64,000 nt of DNA, from assembly GCA_937965695.1 (NCBI GenBank), contig CALCKW010000002.1, positions 248,001 through 312,000 of the forward strand, read 5' to 3'. This document shows, in pieces, positions 27,682 to 36,656 of the stretch. Source of the stretch: an uncultured Granulosicoccaceae bacterium. Its GTDB lineage: Bacteria > Pseudomonadota > Gammaproteobacteria > CALCKW01. A program made the position numbers and the translations under genes. Below the pieces are notes generated by a model. That model was not told the DNA's origin. It saw only the letters and a program-made list of their open reading frames with translations, and ran no database searches. Numbering within the stretch: position 1 is the first letter of the stretch; each line of letters starts with the position of its first letter.

Positions 27682-28926
27682 TTAGTGTGCAACTGCGGAA
27701 GCGGCGCCTTCATCAACCAGTGCGCCTGAGTGAAAACGATCAATGGAGAATGGCGCAGCAATAGGATGCATCTCGCCCTTGGCTAATGAGTGAGCGAACA
27801 CATGACCTGATCCGGGAGTACATTTAAACCCTCCGGTGCCCCAACCGCAGTTGAAAAATAAATTCTTCACGTCAGTTTTGGAGATAATCGGTGAGCGATC
27901 GACCGTCACATCGACAATCCCACCCCACTGGCGAAGCATGCGCATGCGACTAAATTGGGGGTAGAGCTCGCAGATTGCCTGAAGCGTGTCTTCGATTATG
28001 TCGAAGCTACCACGCTGGCTGTAAGAATTGTAAGCGTCAGAGCTGGCACCGATGACCAGTTCACCCTTGTCCGATTGGCTGATATAGGCGTGCACCCCAT
28101 TAGACATAATCACCGTGTCGACAACCGGCTTGATGGGCTCAGAAACCAGTGCCTGCAAAGGGAAAGATTCTAGAGGCAATCGCAAACCTGCCATCTCGGC
28201 GACGACAGAACTGTGGCCCGCGGCAACGACACCTACACGCTCGCAAGCGATATCTCCCCGACTGGTCCGCACACCCTGCACTTCGCCATTTTTAATGTCA
28301 AAGCCAGTCACTTCGGTCTCTTGGATAATATCCACACCGAGCGCCGAAGCCGCTCGCGCATAACCCCAAGCGACCGCATCGTGTCGAGCGGTGCCACCTG
28401 CTTTTTGCAACAAGGCGCCCATAACAGGATAGCGGCCTTCCATCTGCATAAAAGGCACCATGCCTTTTACTTGCTCGGGATCGAGGAATTCGCTAGCTAT
28501 GTTGTTGTGATGAATGGCATTACCGCGGCGCCAGATCTCTTGCATGTCGCTCACACTGTGAGCCAAGTGCAAAACTCCGCGCGGGGAGTACATCACGTTG
28601 TAGTTGAGCTCTTGGCTGAGTCCCTTCCACAGATCCATGGCGTGATCATAGATCGCCGCTGATTCATCCCAGAGATAGTTTGAGCGAACGATGGTGGTGT
28701 TTCGACCCGTATTGCCGCCCCCCAGCCAGCCTTTTTCAATGACCGCAACATCGGTGATACCGCATTCTTTTGCAAGATAGTAGGCCGTTGCTAGACCGTG
28801 GCCTCCGCCACCCACAATGATGATTTTATAGCGCTTTTTTGGTTCAGGACTTCGCCATGCTCGCTGCCAGTTTTGATGGTAACTGAGCGAATTGCGCAGT
28901 AGGGAAACAATCGAATAACGGCTCAT
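27682..28926 (-). CDS. soxB: Sarcosine oxidase beta subunit
   Basis: This 414-residue flavoprotein subunit carries out the sarcosine dehydrogenation. The ATG of MSRYSIVSLLRNSL is preferred over an upstream TTG because this is the family N-terminus. The FAD-binding motif is IIVGGGGHGLATAYYL; the segment GGTARHDAVAWGYARAA contains the His position that carries covalent FMN in characterised enzymes. The C-terminal NCGWGTGGFKCTPGSGHVFAH is conserved. It is first in the operon. The companion genes glyA and purU, frequent elsewhere in sox operons, are absent here. Confidence 0.96.
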   Translation of the reverse strand: MSRYSIVSLLRNSLSYHQNWQRAWRSPEPKKRYKIIIVGGGGHGLATAYYLAKECGITDVAVIEKGWLGGGNTGRNTTIVRSNYLWDESAAIYDHAMDLWKGLSQELNYNVMYSPRGVLHLAHSVSDMQEIWRRGNAIHHNNIASEFLDPEQVKGMVPFMQMEGRYPVMGALLQKAGGTARHDAVAWGYARAASALGVDIIQETEVTGFDIKNGEVQGVRTSRGDIACERVGVVAAGHSSVVAEMAGLRLPLESFPLQALVSEPIKPVVDTVIMSNGVHAYISQSDKGELVIGASSDAYNSYSQRGSFDIIEDTLQAICELYPQFSRMRMLRQWGGIVDVTVDRSPIISKTDVKNLFFNCGWGTGGFKCTPGSGHVFAHSLAKGEMHPIAAPFSIDRFHSGALVDEGAASAVAH

Positions 28927-29252
28927 TTTCGGCACTCTCTGTTGAGGCCCATGAAGCACAGGAGGTCGCGACGATCAGTGCTCAGGGGATCACGGATTGT
29001 ATAAAAGCCACACAGGACAAGTGTTGCTCAAATGCGACGTCACAAGAGAAAAAATTACCACTAGTCAAAGTAGAAGACTGCGCTGAGAAGATCAGCTCTG
29101 AAACACTAAATTTTAATTTTGCCCAACGTTTTGTGTTTCATTGAAGAGCAAGGAAGGCGTTATTCTGCCGCAATTCTCTGCGGCAAAATAGTAGAAAAAG
29201 CTAAAACTGGCGACAACGAAGAGTCCGCCGTCGACACTTTTAGCCGTGCTAA
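28927..29252. other. Spacer between ald and soxB with inverted repeats
   Basis: This 326-bp spacer includes the sox promoter region. Two inverted repeats are visible: TGAAACAC/GTGTTTCA (29099-29106 and 29133-29140) and TGCCGCA/TGCGGCA around 29166-29185. The second lies about 70 bp after the ald stop and could terminate ald, though without a T-run. A TATACA hexamer on the minus strand near 28999 might be the sox -10. Confidence 0.4.
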
Positions 29253-30368
29253 TTAAGCCAGCGCTTTCTCAGCGGGTACGTACTCGTAACCCAATACTTC
29301 AGCGACTTCACGATAGGTCACTTTTCCATCGATCACATTGAGACCGTTGCGCAGGTGCTCATCATCCATCAAGGCTTTTTTATAGCCTTTATTCGCAATT
29401 GCCACAGCGTGAGGCAAGGTGGCGTTGTTGAGTGCAAACGTCGACGTTCGAGGAACTCCGCCCGGCATGTTGGCAACACAGTAGTGTACAACATCGTCAA
29501 CGATGTAAGTGGGATCTTGATGCGTGGTCGCTTTAGAGGTTTCGAAACAACCGCCCTGATCTATCGCCACATCCACAACTACTGTGCCCGGTTTCATGCG
29601 TGAAATCATATCGGCCGTCACTAACTTAGGAGCAGCGGCACCTGGGATTAGCACAGCACCAATGACCAAGTCAGCTTCCATGACGTGCTTTTCCAAAGCG
29701 GCAGCTGTTGAGTAGACCGTCTCGGCGCGGCCTGCATACAGATCATCGAGGTGACGCAAGGTCTCTATGCTGCGATCTAGAATAGTGACGCGAGCTCGGG
29801 TTCCCACTGCCATGTCAGCCGCATTGCAGCCCACCACACCGCCACCGATAACGACAACTTTAGCTGGTTCAACACCCGGCACACCAGACAGCAACTTACC
29901 GCAACCGCCTTTGCTCCGCTCCATCGCATTCATACCCGCTTGAATAGACATGCGCCCAGCCACTTGTGACATAGGTGCGAGTAGCGGCAAACCACCACGA
30001 GGTGAGGTCACTGTCTCGTAAGCGATGCAAATCGCACCAGAAGCCACCAATTCCTTGGTCTGCTCTGGGTCAGGCGCTAGATGCAGGTAGGTGTACAAAA
30101 TTTGACCCTTGCGGAGCATGGCTCGCTCTACGGCCTGCGGCTCTTTTACTTTGACGACCATATCGGCTTCAGCAAAAACAGAGGCTGCGTCAGGGCGAAT
30201 TTCTGCACCAGCACTGACGTATTCAGCATCATCAGCACCAATACCGGCTCCCGCCAAAGTCTCAACAATGACTTGATGACCATTGCCGACTAGCTCTTGT
30301 ACGCTGTCAGGCGTTAGGCCCACACGATACTCGTGATTTTTAATCTCTTTAGGTACACCGATTAACAT
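29253..30368 (-). CDS. ald: Alanine dehydrogenase
   Basis: The 371-residue enzyme interconverts L-alanine and pyruvate with NAD+, releasing ammonia. Family motifs are the N-terminal GVPKEIKNHEYRVGLTP, the substrate region VVKVKEP and YTYLHLAPD, and the Rossmann fold VVVIGGGVVGCNAADMA. The conserved DQGGCFETSKATTH also fits. Length is normal. It is divergently paired with an Lrp/AsnC regulator, an arrangement known for ald in several proteobacteria. The pyruvate made could enter the PDH complex encoded in this window. Confidence 0.97.
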   Translation of the reverse strand: MLIGVPKEIKNHEYRVGLTPDSVQELVGNGHQVIVETLAGAGIGADDAEYVSAGAEIRPDAASVFAEADMVVKVKEPQAVERAMLRKGQILYTYLHLAPDPEQTKELVASGAICIAYETVTSPRGGLPLLAPMSQVAGRMSIQAGMNAMERSKGGCGKLLSGVPGVEPAKVVVIGGGVVGCNAADMAVGTRARVTILDRSIETLRHLDDLYAGRAETVYSTAAALEKHVMEADLVIGAVLIPGAAAPKLVTADMISRMKPGTVVVDVAIDQGGCFETSKATTHQDPTYIVDDVVHYCVANMPGGVPRTSTFALNNATLPHAVAIANKGYKKALMDDEHLRNGLNVIDGKVTYREVAEVLGYEYVPAEKALA

Positions 30369-30559
30369 ATTGCTACTCCTGCGCCTATGCGCAATAGATC
30401 CAATTTTTATAACGACGAGCGCTTGCTCGAATTGAAGCGATTGTGGGGGGAGCCATGCTGAATTATCTTGCGTTGTGACGTATTAATATAAGGCCAATTA
30501 GTAGATTATTCTCTCAAATGGTATATTTGCAGAATATAATTCAAGCCAGAGGTGTTTAC
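30369..30559. promoter_or_regulatory. ald / lrp-type regulator divergent promoter region
   Basis: AT-rich motifs of the kind bound by Lrp-family proteins are present. They include GAATATAATTC (30532-30542), a near-palindrome overlapping a TATAAT at 30535-30540 that may be the -10 of the regulator gene, and an AGATTATTCT element at about 30503-30512. A CGAGC-GCTT-GCTCG hairpin lies near 30416-30429 on the ald side. Binding is inferred only. Confidence 0.4.
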
Positions 30560-31039
30560 ATGCACGATTCACTCGAGTTAGATGATCGAGACCACCAGTT
30601 ATTGCGAGCGCTGCAGCGAGATGGCCGTATCAGTAACGCTGATCTGGCCTCACTGGTCAATCTCTCACCTAGCGCTTGCCTACGCCGTGTCAAACGCTTG
30701 GAGGACATCGGCGTTATAGATCGATATGTCGCTCTTCTCAGTCGATCACGACTGGGCCGCAACGGTACCGCTTACCTGCTGATCCGAATGGAACGGCAAT
30801 CAAAAGACACATTTAAAGAGTTTGAAGCCGCTGTTATGGCTATTCCCGAAGTGTTAGAGGTACATTTGATCGCTGGTGATGCTGATTATCTCGTCAAGCT
30901 GGCTTATACCGATGCTTCAGACTTCGAGCGACTCTACTTTCACCGCGTGATGGCGTTGCCAGGTGTGGTCGGCACACAAACCAAGCTTTCACTGCGTTCG
31001 GTATACTCCAGCACTGAGTTGCAGACTGCCAAGTCTTAA
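30560..31039 (+). CDS. Lrp/AsnC-family transcriptional regulator
   Basis: The 159-residue regulator starts at the ATG of MHDSLELDDRDHQLL, with AGAGGTG six bases upstream. The N-terminal helix-turn-helix is LLRALQRDGRISNADLASLVNLSPSACLRRVKRLEDIGVI. The C-terminal RAM ligand-binding domain shows VLEVHLIAGDADYLVKLAY. Divergence from ald makes it the likely alanine-responsive activator of that gene, as described for AldR and PutR-like relatives. That role is inferred from position. Confidence 0.92.
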   Translation: MHDSLELDDRDHQLLRALQRDGRISNADLASLVNLSPSACLRRVKRLEDIGVIDRYVALLSRSRLGRNGTAYLLIRMERQSKDTFKEFEAAVMAIPEVLEVHLIAGDADYLVKLAYTDASDFERLYFHRVMALPGVVGTQTKLSLRSVYSSTELQTAKS

Positions 31040-31121
31040 TCCTTCAAATGATGCAGAAATATGCCAGCCTGATAAAGTTAATTGATGTTTATAGAGACCA
31101 CTAGGAACTAGTTGAATATTT

Positions 31122-31913
31122 ATGGAAATTTTTAGCGTTGAAAACCTATTTACCCTGCTTATGCTTGTATTGCTACAAGCTGTGCTGGGTTTTGACAACC
31201 TACTTTACATATCGCTTGAATCGCAACGGGTCGAAGCCAGTCGCCAATCGTCGTTACGCAAATGGGGTATAGGTCTGGCCGTCGTATTGCGCATCGTACT
31301 TCTATTTGTTTTGATTTCTCTCATTGATAGCGTTCAAGGCGAGCTCTTTAGCCTCAATTGGCCTGGTGTCATCGAGGGTGCCTTTAGTTTTCATGCGGTA
31401 ATTGTGTTAATCGGTGGCGTGTTCCTGCTCTACACAGCCACCAAGGAAATCTCCCACATGATGGTGTTGGAAGACGAAGAGCAAGTAGACCGTAAGCCAC
31501 GTTCGTATTTCGTTTCGTTGGTGTGGATTGTCGCGATGAATGCCGTTTTCTCTTTCGATTCCATCCTCAGCGCTATGGCGTTGACAGATGTTTTTGTGGT
31601 CATGGCCACAGCCATTGTCATTGGCGGCATTTTAATGATTTGGCTCGCAGATCATGTCACTGAATTTTTAAAGAAAAACCGCATGTATGAGGTTGTTGGA
31701 CTCTTTATTTTGTTTTTGGTCGCCGTGATGTTGTTGTCTGAGGGTGGCCATCTCGCCCACTTAAAACTTTTCGGGTACGAAGTAACCGTGATGAGCAAAG
31801 CCACTTTTTACTTTGTGATAGTCATCATGATCACCATTGACGTGGTGCAGTCTCGATACCAGAAAAAAATTCAATCCATGCGGGCAGCTGCTGCAGAAAG
31901 ACTAAAGCAATAA
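31122..31913 (+). CDS. TerC-family integral membrane protein
   Basis: The 263-residue protein has about seven membrane helices. It carries TerC family signatures: acidic intramembrane motifs in AVLGFDNLLYISLES and in MNAVFSFDSILSAMALTD. A cytoplasmic loop follows helix three (VLEDEEQVDRKPRS). TerC proteins are implicated in tellurite resistance and, in the Alx/MntX-like group, in manganese export. No ter cluster is nearby, so metal-ion homeostasis is the more likely role. A bidirectional terminator follows. Confidence 0.88.
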   Translation: MEIFSVENLFTLLMLVLLQAVLGFDNLLYISLESQRVEASRQSSLRKWGIGLAVVLRIVLLFVLISLIDSVQGELFSLNWPGVIEGAFSFHAVIVLIGGVFLLYTATKEISHMMVLEDEEQVDRKPRSYFVSLVWIVAMNAVFSFDSILSAMALTDVFVVMATAIVIGGILMIWLADHVTEFLKKNRMYEVVGLFILFLVAVMLLSEGGHLAHLKLFGYEVTVMSKATFYFVIVIMITIDVVQSRYQKKIQSMRAAAAERLKQ

Positions 31914-31918
31914 AACAA

Positions 31919-31962
31919 AAAAGCCCGATGTTCCAAACAACAAGAACATCGGGCTTTTGCGT
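31919..31962. terminator. Bidirectional terminator between the terC-type gene and the DUF4344 gene
   Basis: Arms of 14 bp, AAAAGCCCGATGTT/AACATCGGGCTTTT, enclose a 12-base loop. T-runs follow the stem on both strands. Confidence 0.92.
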
Positions 31963-31977
31963 TGATTTATAGTTTTA

Positions 31978-32760
31978 CTAGCGAGAGGCGACTTCTGACT
32001 CTGGCTCAAGCGGTAATAGCCCTTGGGCAAACATTTGTCCCCAGCTATTGCGCAGTGCTGCGTAATGCACGCGACATTCCTCGTTACTCATTTGATCCTC
32101 AGGTAAGACTTCGTCTAGCACTTGCCCACTGCCTAAGAGCTGACAAATCCCAGCCCAATAACGCTCTGCATTTAACTCGTGGCTAGACCAAAAGTTTTGC
32201 GTCTCTCGAACCATACCGATTGCTTGTTTATCAAATAGACTCAGTGCATTACGGGCAATCCTAGCGCCATCAGGAATGTGTTCTAACAAGGTAATCATGG
32301 TCAAATCGGCCGCTGCGTCCTCTCCCAACCACTGTCCAGACTCCTCTTGCTGCTCGATAGCAACATGAGCCAATTGATGGACCAAGCTATACGTGAAGGC
32401 GTCCAAAGCTACTTGACGTTGTTCGTGATCTTTCGCACCGCCATTGCTCAGATCTTTCTCGATTTGCTGCAAATGCTCATAGGGCATGACGACCACTTGG
32501 CTGTCCTGGCTTATACGTGGTTTGCCTCCGCCACCTAAAACTACAGTGACGGGCCCCCGAAGCGCCATTCGCTGTTCTGCCATCGTGATAACGGCTTCAG
32601 CCAGACCCGTTTCCTTGATCGTCGAGAACGACTGATGCGCAGGACCTGCTTCAGGCCAGAGCAGAGTCAACACGGGCGCGTGAACTTGCTCGCTTGCCAT
32701 CGATGTTGAGCACAATATAATTCCCAAAGCACAAGCGCTTTGCTTTAAGTAAGATTTCAT
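31978..32760 (-). CDS. DUF4344-like secreted metallopeptidase-fold protein with HQLAH in place of HExxH
   Basis: The start is set at MKSYLKQSACALG, giving a 260-residue protein with a signal peptide cleaved near ASMA. The fold resembles DUF4344 putative metallopeptidases: a helix YSLVHQLAHVAIEQ and, about 20 residues on, an acidic EDAAADLTMITLL segment. In the family the first helix normally reads HExxH, with Glu as catalytic base. Here the codon is CAA, so the motif is H-Q-L-A-H. Both metal-ligand His remain. This points to a pseudoenzyme or to relaxed chemistry. The assignment rests on motif spacing and is moderately secure. Confidence 0.65.
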   Translation of the reverse strand: MKSYLKQSACALGIILCSTSMASEQVHAPVLTLLWPEAGPAHQSFSTIKETGLAEAVITMAEQRMALRGPVTVVLGGGGKPRISQDSQVVVMPYEHLQQIEKDLSNGGAKDHEQRQVALDAFTYSLVHQLAHVAIEQQEESGQWLGEDAAADLTMITLLEHIPDGARIARNALSLFDKQAIGMVRETQNFWSSHELNAERYWAGICQLLGSGQVLDEVLPEDQMSNEECRVHYAALRNSWGQMFAQGLLPLEPESEVASR

Positions 32761-33028
32761 CAGCCCTGACCGCCTATAAATCGAAATAACAAATGTATTT
32801 ACAACCACCAGTGAATCATAGTTGAAACAAAGCATGTGTCACGTTTTCGAATCAGATATTTTCGAGAACATGACGTGGTTCACATAGCAAAATAAAAAGT
32901 ATCAAGTTATCCAACCATGCCAATTCTCTGAGATAGGATGGCTCCAATTGATTGCAAACTATCGGGCAAAAGCACGAAGGTGCGTTGCTCGACAAAGCAA
33001 GACCGCGTAAACACCGAGGTATAAAATC
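32761..33028. other. Divergent intergenic region with an imperfect palindrome
   Basis: At about 32841-32878 outer arms CACG/CGTG flank inner arms GTTTTCGAA/TTCGAGAAC that differ at one position. It lies between the two divergent starts and could be an operator. No strong promoter hexamers were identified. Confidence 0.3.
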
Positions 33029-34258
33029 ATGCGTTTTCGAATTTCTTTGCTGGCACAGGCTTGTGCTCTTGCCTTTAGTGCAACACTGCTTCAGGGCTGC
33101 GATAGTTCCGAAAAATTCTCTGCTTCCCCGGTCATAGGCCAGTCATCGGGTGATAGTGAGTTTGTTGGCATGGTCGCACCTAGCGACGGAGGGAGCACTG
33201 ACGCTGGTGATAACAACTCTAACGGCGATGGCGACAGTGAAGGCGGTGGGGACGAAAACGGTGGCGGCACGGGAGACGGTGGTGGAAACGGCGACGGTGA
33301 TGGCACAGGAGACGGTGGTGGAAACGGCGGCGACGGTGATGACATGGGAGACGGCGATGGAAACGGCGGCGACGGCGATGGCACGGGAGACGGCGATGGA
33401 AACGGCGGCGACGGCGACGGCACGGGAGACGGCGATGGAAACGGCGGCGACGGCGAAGGAGCGGGAGACGGTGGTGGAAACGGGAACGGTGGAGAAGATA
33501 ACGGAGGTGGAAGCTTAGGTCCTTCGTCTAGTGAGCTCGCGGTTAGTGCACTGAATTACACAGCATCGCATGCCAATTTGGCACGTTTTGCTCACGCACT
33601 GATGCTTGGCACTTACAATTCGGGCATTTCATATTCTTGTGCAGGAGGGGGGACGGCGACGCTAAACTCATCAACGGCGAACAACAATCTGGCAATACCT
33701 ACATGGAGTTTCAATAACTGCACTCTCGCCAGTTCAGCTGGGCTGAACGTGACCTACTCAGGACAATTGAGCGGTAGCTGCGAAGCAGCATCACGAACAG
33801 GTATTGAGAACGCGCTCTATTGTGCCGCCGTTTTCACCCAGTTTCAGAGTTCTTACGACGATCAGACTACCGTGTTCAACGGCAGCTACGATATGGTCAC
33901 CGAGAGTGAGAGCCTCAACTCAGTCGCGTCAAATTTTAGCACCGGCAGCGCCGATGATACTTGGGTCAGCCCATCGCAAACCTTGGCCACTGAGGCATCG
34001 GAACTGCGAGGTTTGAACTCTCGAATAGACACTAACGAGTTGACTCTTACGATTCAAGGTCAAGATGGTTATCGCCAAGCCAGCTCTGGTTGTCTGTCTT
34101 CAGGCATTGTTCAAATCAAGGACGCCAATAGTTCGGCAGCTGTAAGCATTGCGGCGGCAGTTGGTGGGAATATGATCGTCGACGATGGCTTATCTTCATC
34201 AACGGTTGCCTGCAGCGAGCTCAGCCCCATGCCTTATACGAGCCCGCAGTTCAACTGA
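33029..34258 (+). CDS. Surface lipoprotein with Gly/Asp-rich repeat stalk
   Basis: The 409-residue protein has a lipoprotein signal ending LLQGC (Cys near residue 24). Residues of about 60-165 are a low-complexity linker of Gly, Asp and Asn built from a 13-residue unit like GDGDGNGGDGDGT, encoded by tandem 39-bp repeats. The C-terminal domain of about 240 residues starts near SSELAVSALNYTASHANL, contains several Cys and beta-prone segments, and matches no family I recognise. The GDGDGxGG composition resembles calcium-binding Asp-rich spacers, but canonical EF-hand or RTX spacing is not kept. Outer-membrane display with an extended acidic spacer is inferred. Confidence 0.7.
   Translation: MRFRISLLAQACALAFSATLLQGCDSSEKFSASPVIGQSSGDSEFVGMVAPSDGGSTDAGDNNSNGDGDSEGGGDENGGGTGDGGGNGDGDGTGDGGGNGGDGDDMGDGDGNGGDGDGTGDGDGNGGDGDGTGDGDGNGGDGEGAGDGGGNGNGGEDNGGGSLGPSSSELAVSALNYTASHANLARFAHALMLGTYNSGISYSCAGGGTATLNSSTANNNLAIPTWSFNNCTLASSAGLNVTYSGQLSGSCEAASRTGIENALYCAAVFTQFQSSYDDQTTVFNGSYDMVTESESLNSVASNFSTGSADDTWVSPSQTLATEASELRGLNSRIDTNELTLTIQGQDGYRQASSGCLSSGIVQIKDANSSAAVSIAAAVGGNMIVDDGLSSSTVACSELSPMPYTSPQFN
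33308..33463 (+). repeat. 39-bp in-frame minisatellite inside the lipoprotein gene
   Basis: Four consecutive 39-bp units begin with GGAGACGG at 33308, 33347, 33386 and 33425, with a shorter 36-bp unit from 33272 and a partial one from 33464. Because 39 is a multiple of three, copy-number change would lengthen or shorten the linker without a frameshift. Confidence 0.9.
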
Positions 34259-34271
34259 GGGACTGCAATCG

Positions 34272-34622
34272 CTAGTGTAGTTGCGTCTGATCGGCCGGCG
34301 ATTTTGAGTCGGCCGATTTTTCGACCTCTTGCACTAAAACCCATGGCGCAACAACAAGCGCCCAAAATTCAGCACTTTCTGCATGCCAGCGACGAGCATC
34401 ATCGTCACTGGCCCGATTCAGTTGCTTTGATTGACGCCATCCGTCTACCGCCGCGGCGTCATCGCTTAAAAATGCCTGGCCGACATCTACAAGGTCTAGA
34501 TCAGGATGCACTCTAATCACAACTCCTCTAGCAAAGTGGCGTGCCAGCTCATCCCAAGCAATTAACCCAGTCTCAATGTTAAGTTTTGCACTTTGCAATT
34601 CTTTGTCGACTTTTTTCGTCAT
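34272..34622 (-). CDS. DUF2288-family protein
   Basis: The 116-residue cytoplasmic protein has the DUF2288 core: IAWDELARHFARGVVIRVHPDLDLVDVGQAF followed by DDAAAVDGWRQSKQL and the final WALVVAPWVLVQEV. These small proteins occur in gammaproteobacteria and cyanobacteria and have no known function. The 3' end overlaps the terminator of the converging lipoprotein gene. Confidence 0.85.
   Translation of the reverse strand: MTKKVDKELQSAKLNIETGLIAWDELARHFARGVVIRVHPDLDLVDVGQAFLSDDAAAVDGWRQSKQLNRASDDDARRWHAESAEFWALVVAPWVLVQEVEKSADSKSPADQTQLH
34290..34321 (+). terminator. Terminator of the repeat lipoprotein gene
   Basis: An 8-bp stem ATCGGCCG/CGGCCGAT with a 12-base loop is followed by TTTTTC on the plus strand. 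It sits inside the last codons of the opposing DUF2288 gene. Confidence 0.75.
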
Positions 34623-34847
34623 CTATTTCTCGTCTATCTAAAGGTTCATTCGCAACAACGCGAATAAGCGGCATGCCATTCTTGACTCGCCTAGCCAGCT
34701 AACGAGCAGAATTGTACGCTAGCAGAACGGATACCGCAGCAGGTTGCTCACTGGCATTTGATATCATGCTCCCCAATCACCTTTGATTTGGCTGAGCCCA
34801 GACCAAAAGAGACACGAAAAAATTCTGCAATAGTCCAGAGACCCTCA

Positions 34848-36656
34848 ATGAGCCACAGCAACACCCCCCAACAAGTACTGGAAGACACCTTCGGCTATTC
34901 AGCTTTTCGAGGACTACAAGGTGAGGTCGTGGAGCATATCTGCGCTGGAGGAAGTGCCTTAGTGCTTATGCCCACTGGTGGTGGAAAAAGCCTTTGCTAC
35001 CAGGTACCCGCCTTGGTCAGGGACGGTTTGAGCATTGTAGTTTCGCCGCTTATTGCACTGATGCAGGATCAAGTACAAAACCTGCAACAAAATGGTGTCG
35101 CTGCCGCTTTTTTAAATTCCAGTCTGTCGGCTGAAGAAGCGCGGAAGGTTATTGAACAGGCGCAAAACGGCAAACTTAAATTACTCTATATGGCGCCTGA
35201 ACGACTCTTGATGCAGTCGACCCTGCAAATCCTCGACTCACTTGAAATTTCGCTGTTTGCCATCGACGAGGCCCACTGTGTTTCACAGTGGGGCCACGAC
35301 TTTCGCCCTGAGTACGCTCAGCTGCGACTTCTGGCCCAACGCTTTCCGAACGTACCAAGGCTGGCTTTGACCGCCACAGCTGATGATCAGACTCGGGCTG
35401 ATATAAAAGCATGTTTGGCCCTAGAGCAGCACCCGCAGTATATCGACAGTTTCGATCGCCCCAATATTCAATACCACATACAAACGAGACAAAAAGGTCT
35501 CGATCAGCTGCTGAGTTTCATTGAGGACAACCACTCTGGCCAATCCGGGATCATTTATTGTTTGAGCCGCCGCAAGGTGGAGGAAACCGCTGTTAAATTA
35601 GCGGCGACAGGTCTAAACGCCCTGCCCTATCACGCCGGCATGGAATCTGAAATTCGCGCTATTTATCTGCGTCGATTTTTGCACGAACATCCCATCATCA
35701 TCGTCGCCACTGTGGCTTTCGGTATGGGAATTGATCGGCCTGACGTTCGCTTTGTCGCACACCTTGATTTACCAAAAAGCATAGAAGCTTATTATCAAGA
35801 GACGGGACGTGCGGGACGCGACGGTCTGCCTTCCACGGTGTGGATGGCGTACGGTCTGCAAGACGCAATCACCCTGCGGCAAATGATGGAAAACAGTAAC
35901 AATGGCAATCAACGCCGCGTCGAACACCACAAGTTAGAGGCGATGCTCGGCATGTGTGAAATCACAAGCTGTCGCCGCCAAGCCTTGTTGAGCTATTTCG
36001 GAGAGCAACTGCAACAGCCCTGCGGCAATTGTGACAACTGCATTGAGCCACCTCAAACATGGGACGGCACCGAGTCCGCTCGTAAGGCGCTTTCATGTGC
36101 CTATCGCACTGGCCAACGCTTTGGCGTCAACTATTTGATTTCAGTATTGCGCGGAGCTGACGAAACTCGCGTAAAACAAAATGGCCACCACCAACAGACA
36201 ACTTACAGGCTCGGAAAAGATACAAACGAAGCCACCTGGCGCAGTGTCTATCGCCAACTCATCGCACACGGTTATCTGCGCGCTGATACTGAGCATGGTG
36301 GGCTACACCTGACGGAGCAAGCCCGCCCACTGCTAAAAGGTGAAGAAACCTTGCACCTGAGGCTTGACGGTAAAAAAGCTAAGAGCGAAAAAGCGAAACG
36401 AAGAAAAAGCGCCGTCGCACTCGAAGGCATTGAGGAGGATCTCTGGGAAGAGTTAAGACTTCTGCGTAAAGAGCTTGCGGAAGAACAAGGTATCCCGCCC
36501 TTTATGGTCTTTCATGACGCTACCCTCGCAGAGATGGCGAGAGAACAGCCACAGACATTAGACGAGATGTCTGCTATTTCTGGTGTAGGCAGCAGTAAGC
36601 TGGAGCGTTTTGGAGAGGATTTTGTGCACTTTTTTAACGTGTACCAGACTCCCTAG
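34848..36656 (+). CDS. recQ: ATP-dependent DNA helicase RecQ
   Basis: The 602-residue enzyme unwinds DNA 3'-5' in recombination and replication-fork repair. The start at [20 protein letters not shown] removes an unlikely 30-residue extension. Motifs seen: Walker [15 protein letters not shown], the box [19 protein letters not shown], the motif VI region [10 protein letters not shown], and the zinc cysteines of the RQC domain (CEITSCRR and CGNCDNC). A C-terminal HRDC domain is at about residues 525-600 ([30 protein letters not shown]). Domain content and length match E. coli RecQ. Confidence 0.97.
   Translation: MSHSNTPQQVLEDTFGYSAFRGLQGEVVEHICAGGSALVLMPTGGGKSLCYQVPALVRDGLSIVVSPLIALMQDQVQNLQQNGVAAAFLNSSLSAEEARKVIEQAQNGKLKLLYMAPERLLMQSTLQILDSLEISLFAIDEAHCVSQWGHDFRPEYAQLRLLAQRFPNVPRLALTATADDQTRADIKACLALEQHPQYIDSFDRPNIQYHIQTRQKGLDQLLSFIEDNHSGQSGIIYCLSRRKVEETAVKLAATGLNALPYHAGMESEIRAIYLRRFLHEHPIIIVATVAFGMGIDRPDVRFVAHLDLPKSIEAYYQETGRAGRDGLPSTVWMAYGLQDAITLRQMMENSNNGNQRRVEHHKLEAMLGMCEITSCRRQALLSYFGEQLQQPCGNCDNCIEPPQTWDGTESARKALSCAYRTGQRFGVNYLISVLRGADETRVKQNGHHQQTTYRLGKDTNEATWRSVYRQLIAHGYLRADTEHGGLHLTEQARPLLKGEETLHLRLDGKKAKSEKAKRRKSAVALEGIEEDLWEELRLLRKELAEEQGIPPFMVFHDATLAEMAREQPQTLDEMSAISGVGSSKLERFGEDFVHFFNVYQTP

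Noticed and set aside
28927..29252. Glycine riboswitch upstream of the sarcosine oxidase operon
   Set aside because: The spacer has hairpins, but none of the conserved glycine-aptamer core sequences was seen.
33091..33423. Minus-strand Pro/Ser-rich open frame opposite the repeat lipoprotein
   Set aside because: It is the mirror of the GC-biased minisatellite and has no ribosome site or homology.
33272..33510. Regularly spaced repeats that could suggest a CRISPR array
   Set aside because: The repeat is contiguous with no unique spacers, stays in frame within a lipoprotein gene and encodes a Gly/Asp linker.
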